Below, piece by piece: positions 1-13,025 of a stretch of DNA of 64,000 nt; position 1 is the first letter of the stretch; each line of letters opens with the position of its first letter. Location of the stretch: assembly GCA_030248215.1 (NCBI GenBank), contig JASANG010001872.1, positions 62,001 through 126,000 of the forward strand. The letters run 5' to 3'. Position numbers and translations under genes: made by a program. The notes below the pieces were generated by a model, which worked only from the letters and a program-made list of their open reading frames with translations, was not told where the DNA came from and did not search any database. This DNA is from Enoplolaimus lenunculus. Its lineage: Eukaryota > Nematoda > Enoplea > Enoplida > Thoracostomopsidae.

Positions 1-83
1 AAATGTTTACTACGACATTGCCAGATCCTCCGACAAAATTCAGCCAGGTCAGAGTCTGATTGCGGTCAGTTTTTAATGGTTTA

Positions 84-526
84 CTGTAGTGACCCGAATA
101 AGACGGGGTGGACTGATATTTATTTGGCCTCTTGGAGTGTACGCCCCCTTGTTATTCGGTTATGGACTGTTATATATTTTTAACCCACGCTCCGCCACCC
201 TTCGTTACTGATATATATCCGGTACTGCAACTATCCGTTGAAATAAACGTTTATTTGTCGCGTCAATAGCTTGAGCGATTATGCAAGATTATGCTAAGGA
301 ATGTACTTTCAAAATTTAAGTACGCCTTAAAGATTCGAGCTCAATTTTATTTGGTCCAGGAGTCATTTATGCACTATAATTAGTAATAACTGACTTCATG
401 GACTCTAATTAGGATTTAGGGACTCCATCAGCTTACCGACTCTTATTAGGGATACGGACTCCTATTGTTACTCAAAATGGGAACCCCGCCTTATTACCCC
501 ACACCCTCTTATTCGGGTCACTACAG
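84..526. mobile_element. TIR element family A, copy 1 (MITE-like)
   Basis: The ends are perfect 20-base inverted repeats: CTGTAGTGACCCGAATAAGA at the left and its reverse complement at the right. The flanks read TA on the left and CA on the right, so a TA target duplication with one change is plausible. The roughly 440-base interior has no coding capacity; a 76-aa ORF at its right end is chance. Three more copies (10005, 26567, 34676) share ends and interior. It looks like a non-autonomous DNA transposon of TA-targeting type; the superfamily cannot be settled without a transposase. Confidence 0.8.
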
Positions 527-2981
527 CAAAAGCTGGCACGTACGCCTCTTACAACTGAATCTGCGACAATTCGTTTTCCGGTTGCGCAGCAACTTATCAC
601 CCAACAGAGTCCTCAAGCCTATGAATGAACAAAATCGAATTGTTGCGTTGCTGAAACTGCTGAATTACAAATTGCCGAACGTCCAGTTGGTGTGATACCC
701 TTACAAATACAACGTAACCTTTCAATTTAGCAATGACACAAGTGTTCGTTATTAAAGTATTAATTTAATTTTCACTGCGTAAAATGTTGTTTTCAACAAA
801 TTGCCAACTTTAAACAGTCCTCGGATGCATTCGCACAATTTTCTTCGCCCAATTTGTGCATTCACATAAATGCGGTGCATTCGGTAGATCCAAGTGACGA
901 CCATTCAGCCTATCATCCACTAACAGGGATCAAAACCAAAATTTTGTATATTAAGATTTAGTACTAATATTGCGTTTGAGTTCTATAACTCGCGAACGGT
1001 TTTCGACGATTATATATCGAGCGATCCTTCACACGCCGGTAATTATTGGATCCGCCACTGAGATGTGATGTCTAGCGCTGTTCGCAATAACACAAATATA
1101 GTTTAGCGTGTTTATACTTTGTTCATGACTGCAATCTGTCGCACGATTTACACTTCGACACTAAAATTTGTTGTAAATTTAACATTTACGGCGAAATTGC
1201 TGTTTGTATTAAACATTTTGCGTATTTTAACATTTGCTCAAAATCAAAATACTGATAATGTGCATTCACTGTTTAATGTTTACCTCGCGTTACTTTTCAG
1301 TCAAATTAGTTTTACATATAACTTTTATACCCTGTATATATTTATTGGCAATGCAGTTCAGTAGCCAGCTTACCTTGCTCGAGGAGACTGAACATTTTTC
1401 AGGATGGGCATAGAAAGGTTTTCGTTGACTTTGACTTACAAGCAAACGTTCAATATTTTCTAGGAGGGCCAAGGTTTCTCCTGTGGGCTGAGCACTCCTT
1501 CCCTGCCCCAATTGGCTACGGGTCCGTGTCCCGTAGCAATGACTGTAAAACGCTGCTGTTAGACGACTTGGTAGTTCAGTATTTAGTAAAAAGACAGCCT
1601 TGGGAACAGGAAATGGGAACAAATGACACAATTTAATTAAGCATTTGCGCTCCAAAACAAACTTAAAATTACCAGACCCGTCCGTAACTAAATCCCGAAC
1701 GATTGTTTCTGTAAGATATAAAATTCTTCAATTTTGACTATTTTTAGGTGTCGTAGGAAATCCTCACAACATAAATCTCGAATTGTTCAAGAATCCAAAT
1801 TTGGGCAAATTCAAATTTAGGGTTGAATAATCGGAGTAGATTTGTTAAACTCTATAAATGACTTGTGCAGGAAAACAAATCATTAAGTAAAATTTACGAG
1901 TAAAGTTCGCAAACTGACAACAAAATAAAGAACATCAGTTTAAAATTAGTACTGGCTACAGAGGCTACTGGCTCATACTGTGGCACAACAAAATTTTCGA
2001 CATTTTTACACTTCGGCCCTTAAGGTCAGCTTAAGCCTATAATCTCAAAATTTAGAAAATCGTCGACGGGAGTGTTTCAAGAGCCAAATTATCACTTCCG
2101 ATTGCTCCCTAATACACACTTAAATAGACATATCGTTCTAACCATAGTTTCAAACCCGCCTGTACAGTCTCGACAGTGTCAGATTCAAGGGCGTATCCGC
2201 GGGGGCATTTGAAGGATGTGCCGCCCGAATTTGGTCTGGTGCCTCCCCAAATAGATTCGGTTGAAAGCAAGCAACCTTGAATTACCATTGTAGGACCACC
2301 AAAATTATTCACTGACCCCCTCAAAATATAATTTGCTGTGGACGCCTCTGACCCTTATTTGAATGGAACGTATGGAGTTTTATCTGATTTCTTACATTTG
2401 ACCGTTATAATGCATAGAAATATAGTATTTTGAACGTTTATCATGATAAACGAAGGATCGCTTGTGTGTTTCGCTTTAAATATGCACATTTTGCGTGTGT
2501 TGATTTTCGAATTGTTGAAATTTTAATTTTTGGCTGTTCAAATTTGCTTCTACTCAATGCCAACTCCTATTGATATGTGCATTTCAGTTATAAGTAGAAT
2601 ACTATACTCAGGCACGCTTTGAAATAATAAACCGCGGATCCAAGAGTTTCAATTGTACAGTTTGTTTTTAATGGCTAGGTGGGGCTAGGGACATGTGCCG
2701 TCATTAATTTAACCGGTTCCGTTACTTTTTAGAAAACTAAAGTTTGGAGGTGATGCAATCGGCAAACAGTTGTTCAGGGTGATTTAGCATTTTGGTAGTA
2801 GTTGTTGTAGTGTGTGCACCATTTTATAGCGACTTGTTAGATTCTTTCTAAATCAAAATCGGCAAGAAGGCTGGATTGGCGAAGTGGCTATGACATGAAC
2901 GCCAGGGAATGCGATACTTTTAAACAGTGGAAACTGTGTCGATTGTGAACGGCGAATACAGCAAGAAGTTACATGTTGGTG
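527..2981. other. Gene-free stretch with one repeat remnant
   Basis: No exon pair or conserved protein was found on either strand. The only recognisable content is a family L fragment (about 1366-1535). The 121-aa minus-strand ORF at 1290-1655 runs through that repeat and is not a gene. The rest is AT-rich unique-looking sequence. Confidence 0.5.
1366..1535. repeat. Family L dispersed repeat, copy 1
   Basis: It shares a run of landmarks with 11757-11945 and 17574-17662: a GTAGC(C/T)AGC(T)-like start, a GAAGGGCATA-type block, then a G-rich stretch ending in GGGGCTGAGC and a pyrimidine-rich tail followed by TTGGCTACG. The element is about 170 bases, non-coding and decayed. The G-rich/C-rich ends look like those of a cut-and-paste transposon relic, but no intact inverted repeat remains in this copy. 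Confidence 0.5.
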
Positions 2982-3283
2982 TATATGTCGCAAGCCAATC
3001 TGCTATTCAGGCCAATTACCTATTGGCCTAGGCCAATGTGGTATTTTGCATAACAGTAGTTTCGCCTAGGCTAAACTGCTATTAAAGTTATAGACCAATG
3101 AGAATTGATTATTTGGACAGACGCAATACCGTTAACCAATCAGCGTTAGTTTTACATCACTCTTGTTTTGCTAAATCTTGCAATAGCTTTGGCCCAGCTC
3201 AATCTGCTATTTGCTCAGAATAGCAGATTGGCCTATGCCAATAGGTAATTGGCTTCAAAAACAGATTGGCCTACGACATATAT
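2982..3283. mobile_element. TIR element family B, copy 1
   Basis: Left end TATATGTCG then a CAAGCCAATCTGCTATTCAG block; the right end is its inverted counterpart finishing in CCTACGACATATAT. The subterminal inverted repeats are rich in GGCC-A(A/T) motifs (GGCCTAGGCCAA is itself palindromic), so most of the 300 bases can fold back. At least six related copies occur in this window. There is no ORF, so it is a non-autonomous foldback/MITE-type element. Confidence 0.75.
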
Positions 3284-3782
3284 CGCTTTTCCCGGCAGTA
3301 AATAGTATCAAGAATTTTAATTTCCCAATATTTTAACAGCGAAGAAATATCATTTGATTCAACACCGTTTTAGTGTTGTGCAGAGCGAAACGCAAATACT
3401 TCGCTGATACGTACCAAAAGTTTAATCACTGCTTTGCTTGCGAATTTTGCATTGGCTCCAACGGTTGTTAGAAAGACTCCGATAATTTGCTCGAAATAGA
3501 TTCTCAGGGGGTGATGGACGAATAGAACTCACTCAAGCATTTCAACCTTGACCGTCATACAGTATATATATATATATGTATTGTATGTTCGCAGTGTTGT
3601 TCATCTCAACTGATTTTCGATCTTTGTCTACGTGTGTATGTCTGTGTGTATATTTCAATTTTAAACTGTACATTGAAAAATTTTCAACTACGAACACTAT
3701 ATATAATGCAGAAAGATTGCGATACTCAGTGTTGAACGTGCGTTTTGTGATGATTTGATAAATTTGGATTTTTGTTCATATT

Positions 3783-4073
3783 AGAGGCGGATCCAAAAAT
3801 TTTGGACGGGGCGACGGGCTGGTAAATGTTATGAAACGCAAAAATTGTAAGCTAGGGACCTTATCATTTTATCACCAATAAATTTTGTGAGGGCGGAAAA
3901 TTGCAAGGTACCTTATCATTTTATCACAAAAATTCTGCCGGAAAAATTGTGTTTTTTACAAAAAAGTCTGAGTGGACAAAAATTGTAAGGTAGTGATCTT
4001 GCCATTTTAACACATAAAAGTTTCTGATGAGCGGGTGTCGCCCCCCTCCGCCCCCCCCCTGGATCCGCTAGTG
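3783..4073. mobile_element. TIR element family M
   Basis: The ends are GGCGGATCCA on the left and TGGATCCGCT on the right, an imperfect inverted pair enclosing about 290 bases. The interior repeats a block close to CTTATCATTTTATCAC about three times, each followed by a variable spacer, with a C-rich run just inside the right end. It is non-coding. Scattered GGATCCA-containing fragments near 2635 and 24765 may be solo ends. Only one fairly complete copy was seen. Confidence 0.5.
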
Positions 4074-7000
4074 GTTCATGCTCATTGGGAGTTGGACAAG
4101 GTCAATGTTGCCAAAAGTGTTTATTGCGAAGACTAACGACAGAGATTTAGTAGGTTTTCTTCAGCGTTTCTAGATTTTATTTCAAAAGTTCAAAGTAAAC
4201 ATTGTTACGTTATGTCTTAATAAAGTTTAACAATTCTGATAAATTCACTTAAATTTGGTCACCATTTGTAGCAATGTTAAAATATTGAATTCAGCTTTAA
4301 ATACAGAGACTGATGTACGTGAAATATAATTTTAAAGTGTGATTTTAGGTTCGATTTTAACTCGTCAGATTAGACTAGCCCCATTCGAAATTAGGCTGAA
4401 TTACGACTTGGGCTGCGACATATGAAACTAGGAGTGAAATCAGAGGTTTGTGGTGTTTGGGGTGGCGGTAAATGGTGAGGTCCCTGCCAAATTTTTTACT
4501 TTTGTGCGATTCATACAAGTAATTATATAAAGGTTACGGTGGAGCTAAAGAACTACAAATAAATTTCGGGACCGGCTCTCTTCCCGACAAAACAATTACA
4601 ACCACGGCTTGTGTGGACACTACCCGAGCCATAATCGGGACTGTATAAACCAGCCCGGTTCCAACTTTGTTGCATTCATTATTTTACAATTTGTAGCAGA
4701 ATGCATAAAACTGAAAATCGTAAATAAAAACTTAGCATTTCTACAATCGTCGACAAGCCTGAGCCTAAGCCTAAGTTGATGCCGCCAAAATCTGAAATGT
4801 TCGAACAAAACTTACAACAAACCGAATACGTTACTATAATTTCGCTACAGATAATATTTTGATTTCATTTTGCGTTTCTGATATTCTCTCTGTGCTTGGA
4901 GTAAACTTATACTGTTGAGTTGTTTGTATAGGTGGCGTATACCACCAGTACGGAGATTTTCAACGTTTCAATCTGAACAGAGAGTTTGTGTGTGATTCAA
5001 TGAATTTAAAACGTTTACCTTTTGCTGTTCAAACTGTTTCATCTGTTTTGATTTTTACGGCTGAATATAAGCGCTAGAATTGTCATAGCGTTCAGTTAGA
5101 GAAGTCAGTTGAAACATTTTTATAGAGGCTGTATAAAGTGTCGTTATTGTATATTTCTATATAGGTTTATCCGTTTTTTTTTCCATAATTTAAAATAGCG
5201 CGTACAACCGCATAGCTAGCGCTTGCAATTTTAAGGTGAAATATTTTCCGCTTTCAAGCCGTGTTCAAAATATCTGATCAGGACGAAAATGTCACCGAAT
5301 ATTTCATGGTTTGTAAATTGAAATGGGTTTTACGTTTCAGAAATCTTTAAAGTTAAATTTTGTCTAAGGCAGCTTGATTTCAACTCGACTGAGTCATAAA
5401 TAAGCTCGAACGCGTTGCTAAAGGTTTCGTTGCCAATACCAGATTGTTTGTATAATATAGCGTGCTATCAAATCTCGTTGCGCTAGCAGCAACCGGTGAC
5501 CACACATAGGGCAACATTTAGTGATGGAAATATTTTATAAAAAATTTCCATTCATTTTATTTCTATTGTTTTTGAAATCTATTCTTAAAACTCAATCGAT
5601 AATTTCAGCAACGAGAATTAAAATTAATCATTGAAAAGTTAAAAAAAACGATCTCCTGATCGCCTGTCTTCGCTGTCAATTGTTTCAGTGCGTTCTGTGC
5701 GTCTATTAAAAATACATTCGCAAGGGGCGGATTCAGAGCACATTTTTGACGCAGAGGCCACACAATATCTATAATACAGTGAGAAAAGCTGGTCATCGAG
5801 AGGTCCAAACCAATTTTTTAATCCAACCCTTAATCCAAAATTTTGGTCTTGGACCCTGTTAGTGGACGTCATGGTCACAGTAGCCTCTCGCTGAATCCGC
5901 CAAGGGACGCCGTAAACGTGGCGCAAGAAATCCGTTTTCCAAGAGACTTAGCAAATATATCATCTTGCTCTGCATCACTCTCTATTTCGCTCATGCTGTT
6001 TCTCTATTGCCTATACACAGTCATCATCATACAGTTCGTACTCTTGTTTAAAAAACAGGACAACACTGATAAAGTTTCTCTCTCTTGCGGCACTAACGAC
6101 GGACTGGATGCGAAACAGAATAGAGACAATTTTCAATATAAAAGAACAGAAACAGGATTTTTGATGATTGTAAAAAAATTCTATAACGAACAACTGCGTT
6201 CAGCAGAATAATGCAGCGTATAGCCTGTGTGCATTGAGCAAGCGTTGCTTACTTTACATATATGTACAACAATCCTCGTTTACTCCTGTGTTTTATGGGA
6301 TTGTACAAGTTGTGGATGTGCACAAAATATCATAATATAAATGTCGTAGAGAGCAAAAATGGCAGTTGGCGTACACAATATATATATATGCATATGTAGA
6401 TTTTTGAACAACGAATTTTTGTACGAGAAAAAATTTAAATTCAGCCCGCTTTGGTCTTGTATTACTACTGCTACTACTACCACTAGTACTACTACGACAA
6501 CGATAATGTGCGACACAAAATTCTGATATTCAGCGCAACAAGAGAGGGAGCAATTTTAGTCGTATAATGCATACGTATATGAGAGATGAATTTTAATTTT
6601 TTTTCGGTAAAATCCATAAAATACACATCGCGCCGCGTTGCGTGTATATAATTTAAACGAGAGATACGTTTCGGATATTCGTAGGAGGAGACCTCGATGC
6701 TGAGCGAAACAGAGAACAGTATACGCTAAAACGCATATGTTTTTAGATGAAAGCAGTGCCTCGTGTTGTCATTGTTTTCGTTTGCGTATTGTAAAGTTTA
6801 CAAATTTTGGTTAGTATCAGTGTTGTGCATTGGCCAGTGATGATTTTTAAAATTTGCATAATCGCCGGCCGCCGGCCAATGACCACTCGGCCAGTCAGAG
6901 GTCGCATTAGCCGCCGGCCGGCCGACCAGTAGGAAGGTAATTGCGCAACTCGCGAATGACGTTATTTTAAGTGGTTTATTGCATTTTAGGTGATTTTTAG

Positions 7001-10000
7001 GCAGTAGTCTAAAAATTTGCAAATATGTTCACTATGTTGTTTGCTTTTTACTTTAACTTCCGAAACGCCAGTCCAATTGCAAGGAACGTAACGCAATTCG
7101 ACACAGCTCAGAAAACTGCATTGAACATTTTAATGCGTGAAGTGGTAAACTTGATAAAAGAAATTGACCAAAATGCGATCATAGAAGTTCAACGAATCTA
7201 ATTTGTCAAAAATTCAAACTTATACATGAAACATGAAATCATTAGGGAGGTCAGGTACAACTCAAATATTCAAAAAAATTATTAAATTACGGCGATTTTT
7301 GGGACAACTCCAGTATTTCTGAAATATTAACGGAAAATTCCTCTAAATACACCCACCGCATTGAGGAAAAACGTTCGGAACCTTAAACATCGAATTTTTC
7401 AAAAATTCAAATTTAAGCGTGGATTGATCAGGAGAGATCAAGAGAAGCTGAAATATGCAAAAAAAATTTAAAATCGGACTGTTTTTGGGAAAACGCGGGA
7501 TGGATGTAAAACGGAAAAGACCCGATGTTTTTTACGTTTCAACGAACAATTACATGGGCTGTGGGCTTACGGGGCAATCACTTGTGTTAAATTATTGAAT
7601 TTATCGGAATAAGTTCACACCAATACATTTGCAAATTCGTGCTTAAAAGTAAACTGAAACTCGGTAGCAAAATTCGCAACACTAGTAACACAGTTTAGTT
7701 GTTACTAATCTGGCAAATTTTGTACACTGTTTCTCAGCTGAATTGAAACATTTTCGATCAATTCGTTGCCGCGATGCAAATTTCACCATTGACCCCTCAT
7801 TCAACGTTTTGATTTCTTTAGCACTTGAAATCATCAGAAGCATATATTTACTTGATACTCTTATACGGCGAATTTTACCTGATACTTTTTAGGGGGGCAC
7901 AACTTAAAAATTGATCCAAAGTTTCTTAAAAAAACACGGACCCTGTTGTCGAAATTAGTTACGGTCTACGTTCTTTAGCAGTTTTATTCATGCAGCCTAC
8001 AAACAACGACAAACAATATTTACTAATGATGGTTGACTGTGATAGCAAAACATAAAGATATATCGAGTAATATGTGAAATACTAATGTTCAGAAGTGAGC
8101 ACAACAAGACAGGACACAAAAAAAGCAATAAATGCACATCGCAAAATTTTACAGATGCGCGAGGGATTTTTTAACAGATTTTGTACCGAAAAATTCGATC
8201 GTTGCTGCTTTTGAAACGTGAAAATTTTTCGCGTTTTACTCGCTCTCTCACACACACAGCGCGAGAGAGCGAGACAGTGAGCGAAATTGGTGCGTTTCAG
8301 TCGAAAACTGTGCGCACAGAACAAACGCTCTTCTCGTTCTCTATCTGTGTGTGTCTCCTCTTCATAAAAATTTGCAACGCGATTATTATTATTATATACT
8401 GCTAAAATTTTGCAGCAATAACACAAAAAAAAGCTGAAGCGGGCGTCCTACGTACGCATATATATATTGCTCGCATATAGCAATCACGTTTTGTGTTCAA
8501 CTAGATATTTTTTTTTCGTTACCGAGCAGCAGGAGGATAGAGAGAGTAACAAAGTACAAGGATTTCTCAGTGGGGGGCGAAAGAGTCACCCGTTCGTATT
8601 CAATACCTATTGGCGGTACTAAGTTATTCAACAATCGGTAAACACTTTGTCGATTCTATGAACGAATATTTTAGTCAATTTGGCGTCAGCGTCCGTAGGA
8701 ACCATCAATTCAAAATTCGCTGATTCGTTATTGAGAAACGAGACAAAGGGGGAGCAGAAACAGAGAGAGAGGCGAGCAACGTAAAATTATACCCAACAAG
8801 AGTGACAAGTTCTGCACTGCTCAGCTCAGTTAAAATTTTTTTAGATAACGCGAAACAAACAATTTTTGTCGTTTCAAAAACAGTATGAACAAACGCACGT
8901 TATATTTTTTAAGTGCGAGCAGGATTTTTGACTACTACAGTCATCGAAAGATGTGGTTGCTTTTAGTACACCGGTGCATTAAAACCAAACTATTTCAAGG
9001 CTGAATCAGTCCTGGCACTTATGCCCATTCTGAACCGATTGCGAATTTGTTCAATCTGAATTTGAACCGTGACTGTGGAAAATCTATTGATATATTGAAA
9101 CCGTTTGACATGTTGAATCTTAGACACAAAAAGGTATTTCTGAATTTATTCAGAAAAGTGTTTTCTGTGGCAAATCTGACAATTTTTGCTGACATTTAAG
9201 ACAATTTTTCTATAAATAACTGGAAAACGTTTATTGTCAGACTTTATTTTAAAACGTTTTTTGAAAATATTTCTGTTATAACAGAAATACTATTCAAGTG
9301 CACCTTGCTAATCATATTTCTCAAATGTAAGAAATTTTTTCTTAAATATCTGAAATATTATTTTGAGTGTATGCAGGCAGTTAAACATTTGAATTTTGAA
9401 ATATCGAAACCCGGATTCAATGAAATGTTAACTTGAGGTACTGATTCCGAACTTGTGTTCCTGCCTGTAAGTATAATTGATATATTTATAACGAAGTTTC
9501 ACAAAGCACTGGCTTAGCCAGAAAATATTTGGGGGGGAGGGCAAAACCTGGTGCGATAATTTTTTGTATTTTTGGACACGACCATCGAAGCAAGTTTTGT
9601 ATTTGAGAAATTATCATACTGTGGAAGCTTACCTTTCTAAAATATTACAAAATTTTCAATGGTGATGCTATCCATTGTTTTCCTTCCTGGCCACGTTATA
9701 CTGGTTCAGGTTTAAAATGCCGTGGTAAATATTTGCAACCACAACGGGTTTGTTTCCGGTCATGTTCGTTGCTCTGCGTTGGACAATGATGCTGCTTACA
9801 CTGATTTGCATGATTTGTAACTTAAAATTTGTGGCACAAGAACTTTACTTGTTTCATAGGGTCTCAGTATTTAAAAGATGCAAATTTTGTTGATCTTATA
9901 TTTATACATGCCTAATTATAACGATTTAACCGGTTGGCTTATAACCAAGGCAAAATCATTTCACACGCCAGATACAGACATTGTATATTTTTCAGTTTGT

Positions 10001-10004
10001 GTTG
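4074..10004. other. Gene-free stretch, low-complexity patches
   Basis: I found no supported exon. Short ORFs of 60-122 aa overlap on opposite strands and lack coding bias. Visible structure includes a TAC/ACT triplet run near 6468-6505, a purine/pyrimidine-rich block at 8235-8285 with GAGAGAGC pairing with GCTCTCTC, GGCCGGCC-rich palindromic sequence at 6865-6925, and short inverted repeats of the TTTCTG..CAGAAA type at 9130-9360. Regulatory sequence for an unseen gene cannot be excluded. Confidence 0.4.
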
Positions 10005-10505
10005 CTGTAGTGATCCGAGCATAAAGGGGGGAGACTGATATTTATTTGGCCTCTTCAGAAGGTACCCCTACTGTTATTCGGTTACGGACTGTTATTTATT
10101 TTTATCCCATCCTCTGTCGCGTTTCGTTGCTGATATATTCTGTATTGCAAATATCTGCCGAATTAAACGTTTATTTGACGTGTTTCAAAAGCAATGCTTG
10201 AGCGATAATGCAAGGTTATACTTAGGAATGTATATACTTTCGAAACATAATTGTAGTGCATAAATAGATTCACGCCCAAATAAAGTTAAGTTGGAAACTT
10301 CAAAACATGAGTAGGTATCCTTTGAAGTTTCCAACTTAACTTTGTTTGGGTCTGAATCTATTTATGCACTACAATTAGGCGTAATTGGCATTTATGGACT
10401 CTAGCTAGGGTTTACGGATTCTTTCCGCTTCCGGACTCTTATTGATTGGGACTCAAAATGGGGAACCCCTCTAATTATTTCCTCCTCTTATTCGGGTTAC
10501 TTCAG
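10005..10505. mobile_element. TIR element family A, copy 2, with internal hairpin
   Basis: The ends are CTGTAGTGATCCGAGCATAA and a matching inverted end, both more diverged than in copy 1. The interior follows copy 1 (ACTGATATTTATTTGGCCTC, then a conserved TTATTCGGTTA block). It is about 60 bases longer because a segment of about 55 bases is present twice in inverted orientation (10250-10303 and 10321-10375), forming a strong hairpin that copy 1 lacks. Confidence 0.75.
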
Positions 10506-11756
10506 CACTTCTTGAATTATGATGTGGGAGGACATACGAGCGCTTGCCGTGATGTTTTGAACAGATTTGCTTGAAAATCCCGCTCGGCCCAAAAACTACA
10601 ACGGGTAAAATGCTATGATTTTTGGTTCTTGTCTTAATTTAAAACCGGTATTTCAAGTTGTTTTTATGAGTTTGCTACCCACAATCAGACATTTGTCCTA
10701 CGCTGTCGCTTCATAAAACTATATTTTTCTATTGTAATTCAAATTTGTGGTATATTTTCGTCTTCATACTTTGCCGTCGCTGTTTCATAAATAAAGTTTC
10801 AGACTAAAATTAAGATTAGATTAATAGAACTAGGCTTTTGACATAAAATTATGAAGCCAGAAACGGTTTTTGGAAAACTGTATACACTGAAAAGTGGTTC
10901 GCTTGTAAGTTTGACATGAAAATCGACCCCTTCGCTATATATGGGGGTAGGGCAAAAACACAGCGGGTTCTGGTACGTTTTGTACCACGCACAACGTAGC
11001 AAGTTGCAACACTCTTGTGATCATCCACTCCTGATTCTAAGCACAAAGTATTTTCGTTGTTTTTCAATGTTAGGTTCAATCAAACCAATTGCTTGGCACG
11101 TAAACTGAGCTGACAAAATATGCATGGTGACCCGACCTATCAAAGACGAAGTGACCAATGCAAGAAAATCTCATTATTGATTTTCATTTTGATTCTTAGA
11201 TTAGTTGAAGTTATCTGTGTATTTTTTGTTTTGAATAGCTAATACTCATACTCCAACATATTGTTTGCTCTTTAGAATTTTCACTAGACTTTTCGTAGCC
11301 AAGTTTCTTATGTTATACCGTGGTTGACGTCCAGTTTTAGTCGTAAATTACTTTTTACTCAAAATCATCGTAACACAACGGTCCTCTCATCGAGTTAACT
11401 CGAGTGATGATTTTTACCAAAATATACGAGTTGTATGAGTCAAGTGAGACAGAGAGTAAATCTGCGGTGAAGAAAATTTTGTTTTATAGAAAAAAAATGA
11501 ATTTTTGAGTTTCTAAATTTTTGTGCTGCACCACAAATATTTCGATGCTTGCAATTAAACGTTGTGAACGCTTTTTTTCAAAACAATACGCAGCGTTGTG
11601 CGTGTGTGTTTTTTTGACGTTTTTGCGTGTTCACCTTTGTCCGTCGTTTTTAAATCGTTATTGTGTCTCAAGTTCACTGTGCTCCTCACATGTAGTAGTA
11701 TAACATATTGTGATAACTCAGTATTTTAATTTTGTTAAATATGTGAACAGCCAGAC

Positions 11757-11945
11757 GCGTAGCTAGCTCACCTCGCTAAAGCGGCTAAACAGTCTTCAGG
11801 AAGGGCATACAAGGGTTTTTAATGATTTACAAGCATGGTTGAAAATTTTTAAACATAGGGACAAAATTCTTCCAGAGGTGGGGCTGAGCGCTCCCCCCTT
11901 CCGGCCCCTTTCTGGCAATAGACGCTTTAACGGCGCTGTCCCCTC
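11757..11945. repeat. Family L dispersed repeat, copy 2
   Basis: It starts with CGTAGCTAGCTCACCTCGCT, continues with a GGAAGGGCATACAAGGGTTT block, then GAGGTGGGGCTGAGCGCTCC and a C-rich tail. The order of blocks matches copy 1 at 1366 and copy 3 at 17574. It is non-coding. Confidence 0.5.
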
Positions 11946-12672
11946 AACTGGTGCGGTGGAAGAAATGCAAAATTTTTCGTTTGCAAGTATGATTTAAAAT
12001 TCTTGTTCGTATACGCGTTATGCTGGTAAAAATATGTCTTAAGACACAACTCGAAATACTGTTTCAGTTTTTTTTCGTTGGGACGTTTTAAGACATTTAT
12101 TACACTCTTTTGTTTGAGATTTATTTAATTTTTGATGATTTTGAAACTTTTTAGTGATTGTTATCTGTTTTTTTTTCGTTCAATTGTGGCTTGTCCAAAT
12201 TGACCGATCCAAGGCCGGCTCAACAGGCCATGATACCTCCTTCAAACAGGGATTACAACAAGAAATTTTTTTGTATCAAGATTTAGCACTAATCGTGGGT
12301 CCAGTTATTTCTGGTAGAACTGCGTTCTTTGTGACGACAACCCGTTTTTGGCATTTGCGAATCTGGTGACGTTCGTTACCTTGTTTTGCTAGACTGCTGA
12401 TTGCTATGAGTGCAACGAACGAACTTTCGGTTTATTAGTCACATTTCTGAAAAATTAAGGCCTAATTTGGTATACAGAACGCAAATTTAAATTAAATCTT
12501 CAACATTTTCGGCTTACTGAGACATCTTAAATTTTAGTTTTCGGACTATTTGGTTTGATTTTGTCGAACACATTTTATGGCACAATTGAAATCGGGGTCA
12601 GGACTCACGTGTCACTTCCAGCTCACCGTACTTAGCAAGGCAAAAGTTGTTCATATTACTTTTGCAATTTGC

Positions 12673-12735
12673 ATTATTATTATTATTATTATTAATATTA
12701 TCATTAATAATAATAATAATAATATTATTATTATG
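12673..12735. repeat. Palindromic ATT/AAT microsatellite
   Basis: Runs of ATT triplets switch midway to AAT triplets and back again near the right end, so the tract pairs with itself. It lies about 300 bases upstream of the trihelix start codon. The poly-Ile, poly-Leu and poly-Asn readings across it are artefacts. Confidence 0.85.
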
Positions 12736-13025
12736 TATTACTATTTTACGTTTCAGCTTGCATTTCATATTAAAATTGCTACACAATATCAGCCAGCGCA
12801 ACACTAAACAAACTAATGAGTTTAGCAAAAAACAAAATGCTGTAGTGAACCGCGCGATTAATATTGTCAAAGCCTGACCTGTCCCTTTAATAGTCATATC
12901 AATACGTGTATATTCCATTTTGAAATTTTACTTAATAAACTTTTGTCGTCGCCTAATTTACGCAAGAAAACCCAAAGAACACTGCTTATTTTGTGAGTCA
13001 AATATTTAATTTGCTCGAAAAAATT

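Larger units (their letters stand above)
10506..13025. other. Spacer upstream of the trihelix gene
   Basis: This stretch holds a family L copy (11757-11945) and a palindromic ATT/AAT microsatellite (12673-12735). Several short opposite-strand ORFs run through the microsatellite and are not genes. The 5' untranslated region and promoter of the gene starting at 13026 should lie at the right edge; no clear TATA box or splice-acceptor was recognised there. Confidence 0.4.

Noticed and set aside
1290-1655. 121-aa minus-strand ORF
   Set aside because: It runs through a family L repeat, has no recognisable motif, and the same sequence elsewhere is interrupted.
5639-6211. Overlapping 95-aa and 122-aa ORFs on opposite strands
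   Set aside because: Overlap on both strands, no splice context and no known motif; most likely chance.
6280-6516. ORF with a poly-Val membrane-like stretch
   Set aside because: The valines come from a TAC/ACT triplet run read on the other strand.
8181-8426. Opposed ORFs in a GA/CT-rich block
   Set aside because: Low-complexity sequence with GAGAGAGC/GCTCTCTC pairing; no gene evidence.
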